Assembly (NCBI RefSeq): GCF_005280275.1
Contig: NZ_CP040021.1
Location: forward strand, 2,071,001 to 2,135,000
Reading direction: 5' to 3'
DNA: 64,000 nucleotides
From: Salinivibrio kushneri
GTDB lineage: Bacteria > Pseudomonadota > Gammaproteobacteria > Enterobacterales > Vibrionaceae
Positions 8,114-17,618 of the stretch are shown one piece after another. Under the pieces are notes generated by a model. The model was given only the letters and a program-made list of their open reading frames with translations, ran no database searches and was not told where the DNA came from. Both the position numbers and the translations under genes were made by a program. Positions within the stretch are counted from its first letter, which is position 1. Every line of letters starts with the position of its first letter.

Positions 8114-10219
8114 TTAATTGTTGCCAACCGCATTGACGATACGAATTTGTTTTTCATCAGGCACTTCTTGATAAGACAAGACGCGTAGCGTCGGTATTGT
8201 GTTTTTGACAAATTTCGCCAATGTCGCTCTTAGCACGCCAGACGTTAGCAATACCGCCGGCTCGCCTTGCAACTCTTGCTGCTGTGTCGCGTCAGCCAAT
8301 GAGGATTGCAATCGCTCAGCCAAACCCGGCTCAATCCCGGTCGACTCGCCACCCGATGCCTGCATGGTTTTATGCAACATCTGTTCCAGTTCAGGAACAA
8401 GGGTGATCACTGGCAGTTCAGGGGCGCTGCCATTGATTTCTTGAACGATCAGACGACGCAGTGCAATCCTGACCGCAGCGGTTAAAATGTCAGGATCTTG
8501 ACTCTTGCCGGTATACTCGGCCATGGTTTGCACGATGGTGCGAATATCACGGATAGGGATCGCTTCACTGAGCAAGTTCTGCAGCACTTTGACTAACACA
8601 CTGAGCGGGATTTGATCCGGGATCAGTCCTTCAACCAAGCGCGGTACCTGCTTACCTAACATATCCACCAAGTTTTGCGCTTCCTCGTGACCCAATAAAC
8701 GCTCGGCGTTGTTAGTCAGCATCTGGCTAAGGTGAGTGGCCAACACAGTGGCAGAGTCAACCACGGTATAACCGAGTGCTTGCGCATGCTCCCGTTGGCT
8801 AGGCTCAATCCAAACCGCCTCAAGGCCGAAAGCCGGATCTTGGGTTGGCTCTCCGTCGATAGGGCCAAATACTTGACCTGGGTTAATGGCAAGTTCATGT
8901 TGAGGGTGGACGTCGGCCTCTCCAACCGCGACCCCCATTAAGGTGATGCGATAGTTATGGGGTGGCAGCTCAAGGTTGTCGCGAATGTGTACGGGTGGGA
9001 TCAAAAAACCAAAATCTTGCGACAGTTTTTTGCGTACACCTTTGACTCGGTCGAGCAGCTCGCCGCCCTGATCACGATCGACCATGGCAATCAGACGATA
9101 TCCTACCTCTAGCCCGATAACATCCACCGGCTGCACATCGTCCCACGATAGCTCTTTCGGCGTGGCGGGAGCGGCCTCAGGAAGATCGGTTTGCTCCGGT
9201 GCTTGTTGCGCTTTTTGATATTGTTTGTATTTCCAGTACGCTAGGCCACCACAAATCACTGCCAGCAGTAAGAAAGGCAAATGCGGCATGCCCGGCACCA
9301 ACCCCATCACCGTCAAAATACCGGTGGCAATCATCAACGCACGCGGATTATCAAACAGCTGGAACACCACCTGCTGTCCCATGTCTTCTTCGGTGTTTTG
9401 TCGCGTCACCATAATGGCGGCGCCTATCGACAGCAGCAACGACGGTATTTGTGCAACCAGACCATCACCAATGGTCAATAAGGTATAGACTTCTAGTGCT
9501 TCGGAAAACCCTAAGTCATGCTGCCCCATCCCGATCGACAAACCACCCACAATGTTGATGAAAAGGATCAAAATACCGGCGATGGCATCGCCTTTGACGA
9601 ATTTAGACGCACCATCCATCGAGCCGTAGAAATCCGCTTCTTGCGTGACTTCTTGGCGTCGTGACCGGGCTTGCTCTTGGTCGATGAGCCCCGCGTTTAA
9701 GTCGGCATCAATCGCCATTTGTTTACCCGGCAAGGCATCCAAGGTAAAACGCGCGGTCACTTCTGAAATACGGCCCGCACCTTTAGTGACGACCATGAAG
9801 TTAATGATCATCAAGATAAGAAAGACCACCAAACCCACAGCATAGTTACCGCCAATGACCACCGAGCCAAAAGCACCAATCACTTGGCCTGCTGCATCCG
9901 GGCCCTCGTGCCCATAAAGCAAAACCACACGCGTGGAAGCAACGTTAAGAGCCAGCCGCATTAACGTTGCGATCAGCAGCACCGCCGGGAAAGCCGCAAA
10001 CTCAAGTGGACGCCTTGTGTAAATGGTGACCAGCAGTACCACCAGCGACAATGCAATGTTAAACGAGAACATTAAATCGAGCAGCATGGGCGGGACAGGA
10101 AGCACCACCATCGCTAAGGTCGCTAATACCAGTGCTGGCGCACCGATAGCCGGCATCGCTCCTAACCTGTGGTAAGGCACTTTGTCAGAAAATGGCAATC
10201 GCCAGTTGGCTTTTAACAT
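8114..10219 (-). CDS. flhA: Flagellar export gate protein FlhA
   Basis: 701 aa. The N-terminal half has about eight hydrophobic segments and includes the conserved FHIPEP-type loop region (TARFTLDALPGKQMAIDADLN precedes the cytoplasmic charges). The C-terminal half from about residue 360 is the cytoplasmic nonamer-ring domain that receives chaperone-substrate complexes. It forms the export gate with FlhB, FliP, FliQ and FliR. First gene of the flhA-flhF-flhG-fliA-che unit, with a sigma-54 site 74 bp upstream. Confidence 0.97.
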   Translation of the reverse strand: MLKANWRLPFSDKVPYHRLGAMPAIGAPALVLATLAMVVLPVPPMLLDLMFSFNIALSLVVLLVTIYTRRPLEFAAFPAVLLIATLMRLALNVASTRVVLLYGHEGPDAAGQVIGAFGSVVIGGNYAVGLVVFLILMIINFMVVTKGAGRISEVTARFTLDALPGKQMAIDADLNAGLIDQEQARSRRQEVTQEADFYGSMDGASKFVKGDAIAGILILFINIVGGLSIGMGQHDLGFSEALEVYTLLTIGDGLVAQIPSLLLSIGAAIMVTRQNTEEDMGQQVVFQLFDNPRALMIATGILTVMGLVPGMPHLPFLLLAVICGGLAYWKYKQYQKAQQAPEQTDLPEAAPATPKELSWDDVQPVDVIGLEVGYRLIAMVDRDQGGELLDRVKGVRKKLSQDFGFLIPPVHIRDNLELPPHNYRITLMGVAVGEADVHPQHELAINPGQVFGPIDGEPTQDPAFGLEAVWIEPSQREHAQALGYTVVDSATVLATHLSQMLTNNAERLLGHEEAQNLVDMLGKQVPRLVEGLIPDQIPLSVLVKVLQNLLSEAIPIRDIRTIVQTMAEYTGKSQDPDILTAAVRIALRRLIVQEINGSAPELPVITLVPELEQMLHKTMQASGGESTGIEPGLAERLQSSLADATQQQELQGEPAVLLTSGVLRATLAKFVKNTIPTLRVLSYQEVPDEKQIRIVNAVGNN

Positions 10220-10292
10220 GTTAAGCGTTCAAATCCATGATTGGTGAACGCGGGCCTGGTGCCGCGTATACTCAAAACGGGAATGCAGAGGA

Positions 10293-10308
10293 AGCAAGTT
10301 TTACGCCA
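10293..10308 (-). promoter_or_regulatory. Sigma-54 promoter for flhA-flhF-flhG-fliA-che operon
   Basis: Minus strand reads TGGCGTAAAACTTGCT, with GG at -24 and GC at -12 separated by exactly 10 bases, 74 bp before the flhA ATG. It matches the TGGCACG-N4-TTGCW consensus at most positions. Confidence 0.85.
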
Positions 10309-10324
10309 AAAAAAGCCCGTAAAG

Positions 10325-10351
10325 TGTCAGCATTTTGGCACTGCGCTGACA
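10325..10351. repeat. Inverted repeat upstream of the flhA sigma-54 promoter
   Basis: TGTCAGC (10325-10331) and GCTGACA (10345-10351) form a perfect 7-bp inverted repeat with a 13-base spacer, 17 bp upstream of the flhA -24 element and just after the flhB stop. No U-tract follows directly, so a terminator is doubtful; an activator-binding palindrome is possible. Confidence 0.5.
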
Positions 10352-10370
10352 TTGTCGCGCTCGGCGACGA

Positions 10371-11507
10371 TTAGTCATGTTGTAAATCGGTAGGGATAGG
10401 TAAATAAGCGTCATCAGGACGCGTGGGCCGTCGACCTCGTCCCTTTTTGTATTGCTTTAACTGGAAGACATACGCAAGAACCTGAGCGACGGCGGTAAAC
10501 AAACCGTCAGGGATCTGTTGCTCAAGCTCCGTGCTAAAATACAATGCCCGCGCCAGCGGGGGAGCAGGAACGATGGCAATATCATATTCAGCGGCAATTT
10601 CTCGTATTTTCAATGCGGTAAAGTCGGACCCTTTGGCGATCACCACGGGCGCGCTATCCATATCACTGTTGTAGCGCAACGCCACGGAATAATGTTCAGG
10701 GTTAGTGACCACCACATCCGCTTGGGGCACGTCAGCCATCATTCGGCGCTGGGCCATTTCCCGCTGCAACATGCGAATTCGCCCTTTCACTTCTGGGCTG
10801 CCCTCGGTTTCTTTATGCTCGTCTTTGACCTCCTGTTTGGTCATTTTGAGCTGCTCATTGTGTTGCCAAATTTGAAACGGCACATCAATGACCACCACAA
10901 CCAACAGGGAGCAGCACACCAACAGAACGAAGTTAAGTAATATATCGAGCGCGTGATAGAGGTTGCTGGGGAAGGTATCAATGGTCAGCTCGAAGAAGTC
11001 CTCTAGGTTGATATAAACCAAGTATGCGGCCACACCCGCCACCAACACGACTTTGAGAACCGACTTCAATAACTCGACCAATCCCTGGGTACCAAACATG
11101 CGTTTAAAGCCAGAAAGCGGACTCATTTTCGACAGTTTAGGCCGTGCAGCCTCCCACGAGAAACTCACCCCACCGAGCCCGGCCGCCCCTACGAGGCCGG
11201 AGATAAAGAGCACAATCAAGATCAGCCCAAGTGGCAGAATCAAATGCAGTAGCTCACCGACCACCACCAGCATCAGCTCTGAGCTGTCAAAGATCTCGGC
11301 GCGTGACAAAGAGAATAGGCGCGTCATTAATGCCATCAAGGCTTCGCCCAGCGCTTGTCCGAACCACATCAAACTGATGGCACCAACGACCAATACGGAA
11401 ACCGAAGCCAGTTCTCTTGAGCGCGGTACTTGGCCCTTTTCCCGCGCCTGCTCCTGCCTTCGGGGTGTGGCGTCTTCTGTTCTTTCCTGACCTTCGCTCT
11501 CTGCCAT
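10371..11507 (-). CDS. flhB: Flagellar export switch protein FlhB
   Basis: 378 aa. Four hydrophobic segments (about 35-55, 80-105, 145-165, 185-210) are followed by a cytoplasmic domain with the autocleavage site at residues 269-272. The site reads NPEH rather than the NPTH best known from enteric FlhB. It gates the switch from rod/hook to filament export together with FliK. Last gene of the fliK-R-flhB unit, starting 4 bp after the fliR stop. Confidence 0.96.
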   Translation of the reverse strand: MAESEGQERTEDATPRRQEQAREKGQVPRSRELASVSVLVVGAISLMWFGQALGEALMALMTRLFSLSRAEIFDSSELMLVVVGELLHLILPLGLILIVLFISGLVGAAGLGGVSFSWEAARPKLSKMSPLSGFKRMFGTQGLVELLKSVLKVVLVAGVAAYLVYINLEDFFELTIDTFPSNLYHALDILLNFVLLVCCSLLVVVVIDVPFQIWQHNEQLKMTKQEVKDEHKETEGSPEVKGRIRMLQREMAQRRMMADVPQADVVVTNPEHYSVALRYNSDMDSAPVVIAKGSDFTALKIREIAAEYDIAIVPAPPLARALYFSTELEQQIPDGLFTAVAQVLAYVFQLKQYKKGRGRRPTRPDDAYLPIPTDLQHD

Positions 11508-11511
11508 GCCT

Positions 11512-12294
11512 CTACTCGCAATTAATTCGAATTAGCGAACAAACTTGGTTTAACCCTGTTTCCCAATGATTGTTGTAGTGCGTCAACATACCGAACAGCA
11601 GATACCAGCTGATCAGCAGCCCCATCAACAATGCAAAAGCGAAGCCAAGAGAGAAAATATTCAACTGCGGCGCGGCGCGCGTCATCACACCAAATGACAA
11701 GTTGACCACCAGCAAGGCGATAACGCCTGCTAGGGAAATACTGAGGGCAACTTTAAACATGATCCCGAACCACTGCGCCAAACTGCGGTAGTCGGCAGCA
11801 CCAATCATCTCGCCAATCGGTAAGGTATCAAAGCTCATCACCACTAGGTTAAGCATTTTTAAATGCCCATCCGTGGCGAGAAACAACATCACCGCCAAAA
11901 ATAAGTAAAACTGCCCCAGCAAGGGGGTATTCTGGCCATTGGCCGGATCGACCATGGACGCAAAACCCAAGCTCGATTGCATCCCCAAAATCTGTCCCAA
12001 CACCACAAAGGTTTGCGTAATAAATTGGGTGACCATCCCCATCGCCACACCAATGACCACTTGCTGCGCGAGCACGGTAAAACCAGCAAAGGAGACCAGC
12101 TCGATATTCTCGGGGACGGCCGGTAACGCGGGCATCACCGCGAAGGTAATCGCCAGTGACAGGTAGAGACGGATCCTCACTGGCACAAATCGCGCGCCAA
12201 AGAAAGTCATCGCCATCATCATCGAAGAGATACGGGTAAAGGGCCAAAAGTAGTTAGCCATCCAAGACAGGAGCACTGAGGCTGGATATTCCAT
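11512..12294 (-). CDS. fliR: Flagellar export gate protein FliR
   Basis: 260 aa, strongly hydrophobic with about six membrane segments and no signal peptide. It matches FliR in length and position (fliQ upstream, flhB downstream). With FliP and FliQ it builds the helical export-gate core inside the MS ring. Start ATG at 12294, 11 bp after fliQ. Confidence 0.95.
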   Translation of the reverse strand: MEYPASVLLSWMANYFWPFTRISSMMMAMTFFGARFVPVRIRLYLSLAITFAVMPALPAVPENIELVSFAGFTVLAQQVVIGVAMGMVTQFITQTFVVLGQILGMQSSLGFASMVDPANGQNTPLLGQFYLFLAVMLFLATDGHLKMLNLVVMSFDTLPIGEMIGAADYRSLAQWFGIMFKVALSISLAGVIALLVVNLSFGVMTRAAPQLNIFSLGFAFALLMGLLISWYLLFGMLTHYNNHWETGLNQVCSLIRINCE

Positions 12295-12305
12295 GGCTTG
12301 CCTCG

Positions 12306-12575
12306 TCAGTAAAGGATGTTGGGGATGTGATCAATCAAGCGATAGAAATACTCCATCAACATCCGCGTCATCCAGTGGCCAAAGAACATTAAGGCAATAA
12401 AGGTGGCGATCAAACGTGGCAAAAAGCTCAATGTTTGCTCGTTAATTGAGGTCGCGGCTTGAAAGATGGCCACGATAAGACCCACCAACAAGCCGGGTAC
12501 TACAATGGCTGAAACCAGTAGCAACACCAGATAGAGCGCATCTTGGAAAAGCTCGACAAACGCTTCTGGGGCCAT
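12306..12575 (-). CDS. fliQ: Flagellar export gate protein FliQ
   Basis: 89 aa, two hydrophobic hairpin segments (about 15-40 and 50-75), the usual FliQ length. The ATG at 12575 is chosen because AGGAGG lies at 12581-12586, 5 bases upstream; upstream in-frame codons would overlap fliP and lengthen it abnormally. Contains ATSINEQTLSFLPR, typical of the family. Four copies assemble around the FliP-FliR core. Confidence 0.95.
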   Translation of the reverse strand: MAPEAFVELFQDALYLVLLLVSAIVVPGLLVGLIVAIFQAATSINEQTLSFLPRLIATFIALMFFGHWMTRMLMEYFYRLIDHIPNILY

Positions 12576-12586
12576 CGCTGCCTCCT

Positions 12587-13426
12587 TTAGCCGAAACTGG
12601 CTGCCAAGGTGGAGAGGATAAGATTCCACCCATCAACCAAGACAAAAAGCATTAACTTGAAGGGTAATGACACTATCATGGGCGATAGCATCATCATACC
12701 CATCGCCATCAAGACTGATGCCACCACCAAGTCAATCACCAAAAATGGCAAGAACAACATAAAGCCAATTTGGAACGCGGTTTTCAGCTCTGACGTCACA
12801 AACGCAGGGATCAGCACCGTCATCGGGACTTGCTCAGGCTCATCCACTTGCGCCCCCGACATATTGACGAAGGTTTCCAAATCTTTCACTCGCGTTTGCC
12901 GAAGCATAAACTCACGCAGCGGCACTTGTACCCGATCAAACGCTTCTCGCGCAGTGACTTGTTCATTGATATAGGGCTGAATCGCTTCTGTATTCATTCG
13001 GTCAATCACCGGTGACATGATAAACAAGGTCAAAAACATCGCGATGCCAATAATCACTTGGTTAGATGGCGTTTGCTGTAACCCCATGGCTTGACGCAAA
13101 ATCGCCATCACCACCACAATCCGGGTAAACGACGTCATTAAAATGACAACCGCTGGCAAAAAGCCCAACGCGGTCATGATTGCCAGAATTTGTAACGTGA
13201 CCGAGTAGTCTTCACTGCCATCCGGGTTGACACGCATGGTCACCGCCGGGATCCCACCGCCCGTATTACGGCCCACATCTAAACGTGCCGCTTCACCGCT
13301 TTCGCTAATCGATTCGGTGGTGATGCTTTCTTGTGCTGGCGTCGCTTCTTGTTCGGCAACAGCAAACGGCGTAAATAAGGTGGCTGCCACCCACACCCAA
13401 GCGGCCAATAACATTCGTATCGTCAT
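12587..13426 (-). CDS. fliP: Flagellar export gate protein FliP
   Basis: 279 aa. An N-terminal signal peptide (cleavage near AVA-EQ) is followed by a periplasmic Glu/Ser-rich insert (residues 25-60). The conserved core then has the [16 protein letters not shown] and [10 protein letters not shown] motifs and four membrane segments. FliP pentamers form the export pore. ATG overlaps the fliO stop by 4 bp, so translation is probably coupled. Confidence 0.96.
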   Translation of the reverse strand: MTIRMLLAAWVWVAATLFTPFAVAEQEATPAQESITTESISESGEAARLDVGRNTGGGIPAVTMRVNPDGSEDYSVTLQILAIMTALGFLPAVVILMTSFTRIVVVMAILRQAMGLQQTPSNQVIIGIAMFLTLFIMSPVIDRMNTEAIQPYINEQVTAREAFDRVQVPLREFMLRQTRVKDLETFVNMSGAQVDEPEQVPMTVLIPAFVTSELKTAFQIGFMLFLPFLVIDLVVASVLMAMGMMMLSPMIVSLPFKLMLFVLVDGWNLILSTLAASFG

Positions 13427-13812
13427 TTTCGATTCAACAGTTGGCTTAGCTGATTGGCAAAGCGAGAAGACTTATCTGACCCTGACGTCGCAGTTGGAAT
13501 GGGGTTATCCAGTGTTTTTAACACGTTCACGCTGTTTGCTGTCACGCCGACAACCAACTGTTCACCGTGGATATCAACCACCAAAATGCGCTCCTTTTGA
13601 CCCACAGCCAATTGGCTAACGATCGTGATGCCATCACTTTGCTGTGCCAGCCCTGGCACTTTTAACCGTCGCAGCAACCAGGCCAGAGCAAAGATAAGCC
13701 CTAGCACTAATCCTAGCGACAACAGCATTGTCACTATACTGACCTCGGGCGCCGCCGCCCAAACAGGCATGGGCACCAGGAGTAGACCCCAAATGCGTCG
13801 GTTCACCGTCAT
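13423..13812 (-). CDS. fliO: Flagellar export accessory protein FliO
   Basis: 129 aa. A signal-like N-terminus (cleavage near VWAAA) is followed by a single membrane span (about 27-47), RRLK basic residues and a C-terminal cytoplasmic beta-rich segment ([14 protein letters not shown]-type) typical of FliO. It helps assemble the FliP pore. Small, weakly conserved protein; position between fliN and fliP makes the assignment firm. Confidence 0.92.
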   Translation of the reverse strand: MTVNRRIWGLLLVPMPVWAAAPEVSIVTMLLSLGLVLGLIFALAWLLRRLKVPGLAQQSDGITIVSQLAVGQKERILVVDIHGEQLVVGVTANSVNVLKTLDNPIPTATSGSDKSSRFANQLSQLLNRK

Positions 13813-13814
13813 CC

Positions 13815-14213
13815 CTATCGTAGTTTCTTAATCCGCTCAGTTTGGCTAATCACATCTGTGAGGCGGATACCAAACTTGTCGTTTACGACCACCACTTCAC
13901 CATGAGCAATCAAGGTGCCGTTCACCAGCACATCGAGCGACTCCCCAGCTAACCTATCTAACTCCACCACCGAGCCTTGGTTGAGCTGAAGCAGGTTACG
14001 GATGTTAATTTGCGTATGCCCCACTTCCATGGAAATGGTCACTGGAATATCAAGGATCGCGTCCAGTTTCCGCTGTTCATCCGCCCCCATTTTTTGCTCG
14101 CTGTCATCAGTGAGCTCTTCAAGTGGGGCCGCTTGCACATCATCTGAGCCCTCGGCGTCAGATTGCTCAGCCAGGGCTGCAGCCCAATCATCGTCTACAT
14201 CATTTTGATCCAT
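13815..14213 (-). CDS. fliN: C-ring switch protein FliN
   Basis: 132 aa. An acidic N-terminal tail (residues 1-50) is followed by the SpoA domain with VTISMEVGHTQINIRNLL and LDVLVNGTLIAHGEVVVVN. It forms the lower C-ring and docks FliH-FliI. Start ATG 14213, 29 bp after fliM. Confidence 0.97.
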   Translation of the reverse strand: MDQNDVDDDWAAALAEQSDAEGSDDVQAAPLEELTDDSEQKMGADEQRKLDAILDIPVTISMEVGHTQINIRNLLQLNQGSVVELDRLAGESLDVLVNGTLIAHGEVVVVNDKFGIRLTDVISQTERIKKLR

Positions 14214-14242
14214 GACGTCTCACCCTTGTTTACTGGTTCTGA

Positions 14243-15313
14243 TCACTGAGCATTACCTTGTTTATCATCGATGGGTAGATCTTCCTCGAGATCATCGAGT
14301 AGCTCAGGTTTATCCTGTAACAACGAAATATCCGATTTCGCCATTTCAGGACGCTTAAGTTTTTCTACAATTTTAAGTGCCAACTTATCGTTAGATTGCC
14401 CCATTTTCGCGCGATAGGTGGGCAAGTCTTCCACGAACACGGTGCACGCATCCGGCATTTCCACCGGAATCACATCCCCTTTTTGTAGCTCCATTAAGTC
14501 GCGCAACGATAAGGTGACATCCAATAGCTTGGCACTCAATTCAACATTGACATCCAAGATCTCATCCCGTAGCGCTTTACTCCAGCGCACATCGGTATCC
14601 ATCTTGTCACTTTGTACCCCGGCATCGAGCAGCTCGCGAATCGGCTCTAGCATCGAGTAAGGCATGACCATGTGAATATCGCCGCCACCACCATCAAGCT
14701 CAATGTGGAATGAACTCACCACAATCACTTCTGAGGGGCTGACAATGTTGGCCATCGCCGGGTTTACTTCTGAGTCTAAATACTCAAAAGCGACTTCCAT
14801 CACGGGCGCCCAGGCGTCTTTGTAATCCTCAAACATCAACTTAAGCAGCATCTGGATCACACGTCGCTCGGTTGGCGTAAACTCTCGCCCTTCAATACGC
14901 GCATGAAAGCGCCCATCACCACCAAAAAAGTTTTCTACCAAAATGAACACCAGACGGGCTTCCATGGTGATCAAGCTGGTGCCTTTTAACGGGCGAAAAC
15001 GCACCATATTCAAACTGGTCGGCACGTACAAGGTATTTTGATACTCGCCAAACTTCATCATCTGCACGCCGTTAATTGACACTTCGGCAGTTTTACGCAG
15101 CATGTTAAACAAGCTAATGCGCATATGGCGGGCAAAACGCTCATTAATAAGCTCGAGCGTCGGCATCCGCCCACGTACAATTCTGTCTTGTGACGAGAAG
15201 TCAAAGGAAACGGCCCCCTCTTGATCGGCTTCGGGCTCGTTATCTTCCTCTTCAACGTCATCAACACCGTGAAGCAGCGCATCAATTTCGTCTTGGCTGA
15301 GTAAGTCAGTCAC
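14243..15313 (-). CDS. fliM: C-ring switch protein FliM
   Basis: 356 aa. The N-terminal CheY-binding peptide LLSQDEIDALLHG (4-16) is followed by an acidic linker, the CheC-like middle domain and a C-terminal SpoA domain. It couples CheY-P binding to a change in motor rotation. Lies 8 bp after fliL in the fliKLMNOPQR-flhB unit. Confidence 0.97.
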   Translation of the reverse strand: MTDLLSQDEIDALLHGVDDVEEEDNEPEADQEGAVSFDFSSQDRIVRGRMPTLELINERFARHMRISLFNMLRKTAEVSINGVQMMKFGEYQNTLYVPTSLNMVRFRPLKGTSLITMEARLVFILVENFFGGDGRFHARIEGREFTPTERRVIQMLLKLMFEDYKDAWAPVMEVAFEYLDSEVNPAMANIVSPSEVIVVSSFHIELDGGGGDIHMVMPYSMLEPIRELLDAGVQSDKMDTDVRWSKALRDEILDVNVELSAKLLDVTLSLRDLMELQKGDVIPVEMPDACTVFVEDLPTYRAKMGQSNDKLALKIVEKLKRPEMAKSDISLLQDKPELLDDLEEDLPIDDKQGNAQ

Positions 15314-15321
15314 GTCATCAC

Positions 15322-15813
15322 CTATTGCATCACAAATCCAGTGAAGAGCACACGCTCCACCACCGGCTCGCCCGTTACTTTGATTAAGGCCGCGCGCACA
15401 TTCTCTGCCGATTGGCGGCGAATTTCGAGCTGCCCCTGCGGTGTACGCAGTTGCTCGACCGTTGCCGCACCAAACGTATTAAGAAGCGCGTGCTCAATCA
15501 GCGGCAAGTTTTCTTTGGCCAAGGCTTCCATTTCACTGCCACGCACTAACAACTGGGTATTGACTTGCACCAGTCGTTGTTGCTGATCCCCGGTGACATT
15601 AAAAACAAAGGGTTTAGGCAAGGTGACATAAATCGCGGGCAGGGCATTGTTTTGTTCCTCGAGGACAATGTCTTCTTGGCTGCCGTCATCACCGGACAGG
15701 AAAAAAAACGCCGCGCCACCGGCCGCCGCGAGCAATACAACGGCGGCGACAATGATAATAATCAGCTTTTTTTTGCTCCCGCCTTGTTCTGGGGTTGCGT
15801 TATCATCTGCCAT
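15322..15813 (-). CDS. fliL: Stator-associated inner-membrane protein FliL
   Basis: 163 aa. A short cytoplasmic tail with KKK is followed by one membrane span (about 16-38) and a periplasmic stomatin-like domain. FliL rings surround stator units and support torque at high load. Follows fliK by 22 bp. Assignment rests on position, topology and length. Confidence 0.94.
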   Translation of the reverse strand: MADDNATPEQGGSKKKLIIIIVAAVVLLAAAGGAAFFFLSGDDGSQEDIVLEEQNNALPAIYVTLPKPFVFNVTGDQQQRLVQVNTQLLVRGSEMEALAKENLPLIEHALLNTFGAATVEQLRTPQGQLEIRRQSAENVRAALIKVTGEPVVERVLFTGFVMQ

Positions 15814-15835
15814 GGCTGTGCTTGCTCCTTGTTAT

Positions 15836-17527
15836 CTAAGCGTAGTAATCGACGGCCCGATCACTGTGTGAGACGTTCAGCGTCTGCCCGGTTAGCATGG
15901 TATCATCACTATCATCCGGCCCTGAGGTACCGAGTGATGCGCCACCGGCATGACCGTCGCCGGTACCGGCACCATGCTGGCCTGAGGCCATCTGTTGTGC
16001 ACCACTCTCTTGTTGTTGAACCGATCCTTGGGCTAACTGTAGCCCTTGTTGCTGCAACATATCACGCAGTCTTGGCATCGCTTGCTCGACCGCATCACGC
16101 GCTTGCTGGTTGGCAACCGTTATATGCACGGAAGCTTGGTCGTTGTTGATCCCCAGCTTAATTTGCATGCGCCCAAGCTCGGGTGGATCGAGACGAATAT
16201 CCACTTGCTTCAGGTTTTTAGACAACATGACATTGATTCGCTCGGTCAATGCCACACCCGCTTCGCTAGGCGTTTGCCCTAAAGGTAACGGGGCCTGCGC
16301 ACTTTGAGCGACCTGGATATCTTGTCGTGCTGTCGCCGCGTTCGCGGTCGGTGTGCCTAGACTGCTTGCCAGCTGCTGGGCCAAGTTTTCGCCTCGTGAG
16401 GCACCTTCCGCTGCGCTTGCTGCGTTGCCTGCCGCCAAGGCTGCGTCAGTTTGAACCGCCTGCTCTGCCATCGCTTTTAACGCCGCTTTACTCAGGCCAT
16501 CTGACTGACTGTGTTGCCCTGCCAGCAGCGAAGCGGCATTCGGGTTGCCTGCTGCGCCAGCTTTTACGTCAGGGTTTGCCATATTCTGTTGTAGGCTCGA
16601 CGCCTGTCGCAGCTTATCAGCCAATTCATTCGTTTTCGTCGTCGCCCCTTCTTTGGCTAACCAATCTTTAAGCGCAGACTCTTTATTGGCTGACGCAGCA
16701 TCGCCTAAGGCAGGCTCACCGGGCGCCACCTTAGCGGCGGCAGCCCCATGTTGACTCTCCTGCTGCGCCTTCATCGCCGCCCACTTTATCGCCGGCCCAT
16801 CCGCTGGGAGAGATTGCCCCCCTTTAGCCGCCTCACCATTGCTATCAAGCGCAATTTGGCGTCCAGCACCTTGTTCCAAGGCACCTGTGCCACGATCTTG
16901 CGTGACTTTAACCTGAGCGACTAACACGGCGAGTTGTTCGGGCGATAACTGTGCCAATACCTCCTCCGCAGACACCTCATCCGGCAACGCTTTAGAAAGC
17001 TCCGCAAGCAGTGCTTGTTTGTCTACTTCACCCTCTTGAATCTGGCGGTCTACTCGCGCGTTACTGTCAGTGTCGCTTATCGGTAATACATCGGCAGACG
17101 ATGCCATAGCGTCGCTATCGGCAGATAATGCCAAGGCGTCGCTATCGGCAGATAATGCCAGGGCGTCGTCATCGGCAGGCAAGGTTTTGCCAGTTAACAT
17201 TTCAGCGGCTTGGTTCAACCGCATTAATAAGGATTGGCTCTCTTCCATTGCCGTCATATCGGCAATTTTTTCCATCTCAGCCTCGCTGAAAATACCGTCA
17301 GCCAACATGGCCTCCGCATCAATGGCTTGACCATCAACGAGTAAGGTTTTTCCATCACGAGTCAGCTTGATCGCCCCCGCTTGTCCTTCACTTCCATCGA
17401 GGGATTGATGCAAGGCGGACAAAAAGCCGGCACTTTTCTCTCCTTTCACCTCGCTGGACGCGCCTTCACTCGGCGCAGACAGGGTTTTACTCGAAACATT
17501 GGAAAGTGTCAGCATTGACTGCGTCAT
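15836..17527 (-). CDS. fliK: Hook-length control protein FliK
   Basis: 563 aa. A long Ala/Gln/Ser-rich N-terminal ruler region is followed by the conserved C-terminal core with RLDPPELGRMQIKLGI (about residues 448-463), which switches FlhB specificity. An internal threefold 9-residue repeat (A-L-S-A-D-S-D-A-x) lies around residues 119-145. First gene of its unit, with its own sigma-54 site 71 bp upstream. FliK sequences diverge quickly outside the core, so the N-terminal half is not alignable by eye. Confidence 0.93.
   Translation of the reverse strand: MTQSMLTLSNVSSKTLSAPSEGASSEVKGEKSAGFLSALHQSLDGSEGQAGAIKLTRDGKTLLVDGQAIDAEAMLADGIFSEAEMEKIADMTAMEESQSLLMRLNQAAEMLTGKTLPADDDALALSADSDALALSADSDAMASSADVLPISDTDSNARVDRQIQEGEVDKQALLAELSKALPDEVSAEEVLAQLSPEQLAVLVAQVKVTQDRGTGALEQGAGRQIALDSNGEAAKGGQSLPADGPAIKWAAMKAQQESQHGAAAAKVAPGEPALGDAASANKESALKDWLAKEGATTKTNELADKLRQASSLQQNMANPDVKAGAAGNPNAASLLAGQHSQSDGLSKAALKAMAEQAVQTDAALAAGNAASAAEGASRGENLAQQLASSLGTPTANAATARQDIQVAQSAQAPLPLGQTPSEAGVALTERINVMLSKNLKQVDIRLDPPELGRMQIKLGINNDQASVHITVANQQARDAVEQAMPRLRDMLQQQGLQLAQGSVQQQESGAQQMASGQHGAGTGDGHAGGASLGTSGPDDSDDTMLTGQTLNVSHSDRAVDYYA
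17091..17171. repeat. Three tandem 27-bp units inside fliK
   Basis: Units at 17091-17117, 17118-17144 and 17145-17171, each starting TCGGCAGA and differing at a few positions; a fourth partial copy (TCGGCAGG) follows. Each encodes nine residues, so copy number change keeps the reading frame and alters the ruler length. Confidence 0.92.
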
Positions 17528-17597
17528 AAGTGTCTCATCATTACCTATGGTTACCTATGCGCCAACTTGGCATCAACTGGCGCGTCGGTAATGAGAA

Positions 17598-17613
17598 AGC
17601 AATTATCGCGCCA
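17598..17613 (-). promoter_or_regulatory. Sigma-54 promoter for fliK-flhB operon
   Basis: Minus strand TGGCGCGATAATTGCT, GG-N10-GC spacing, 71 bp upstream of the fliK ATG and directly after the fliJ stop at 17619. It makes fliK-to-flhB a separate unit from fliE-to-fliJ. Confidence 0.85.
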
Positions 17614-17618
17614 TTTTA

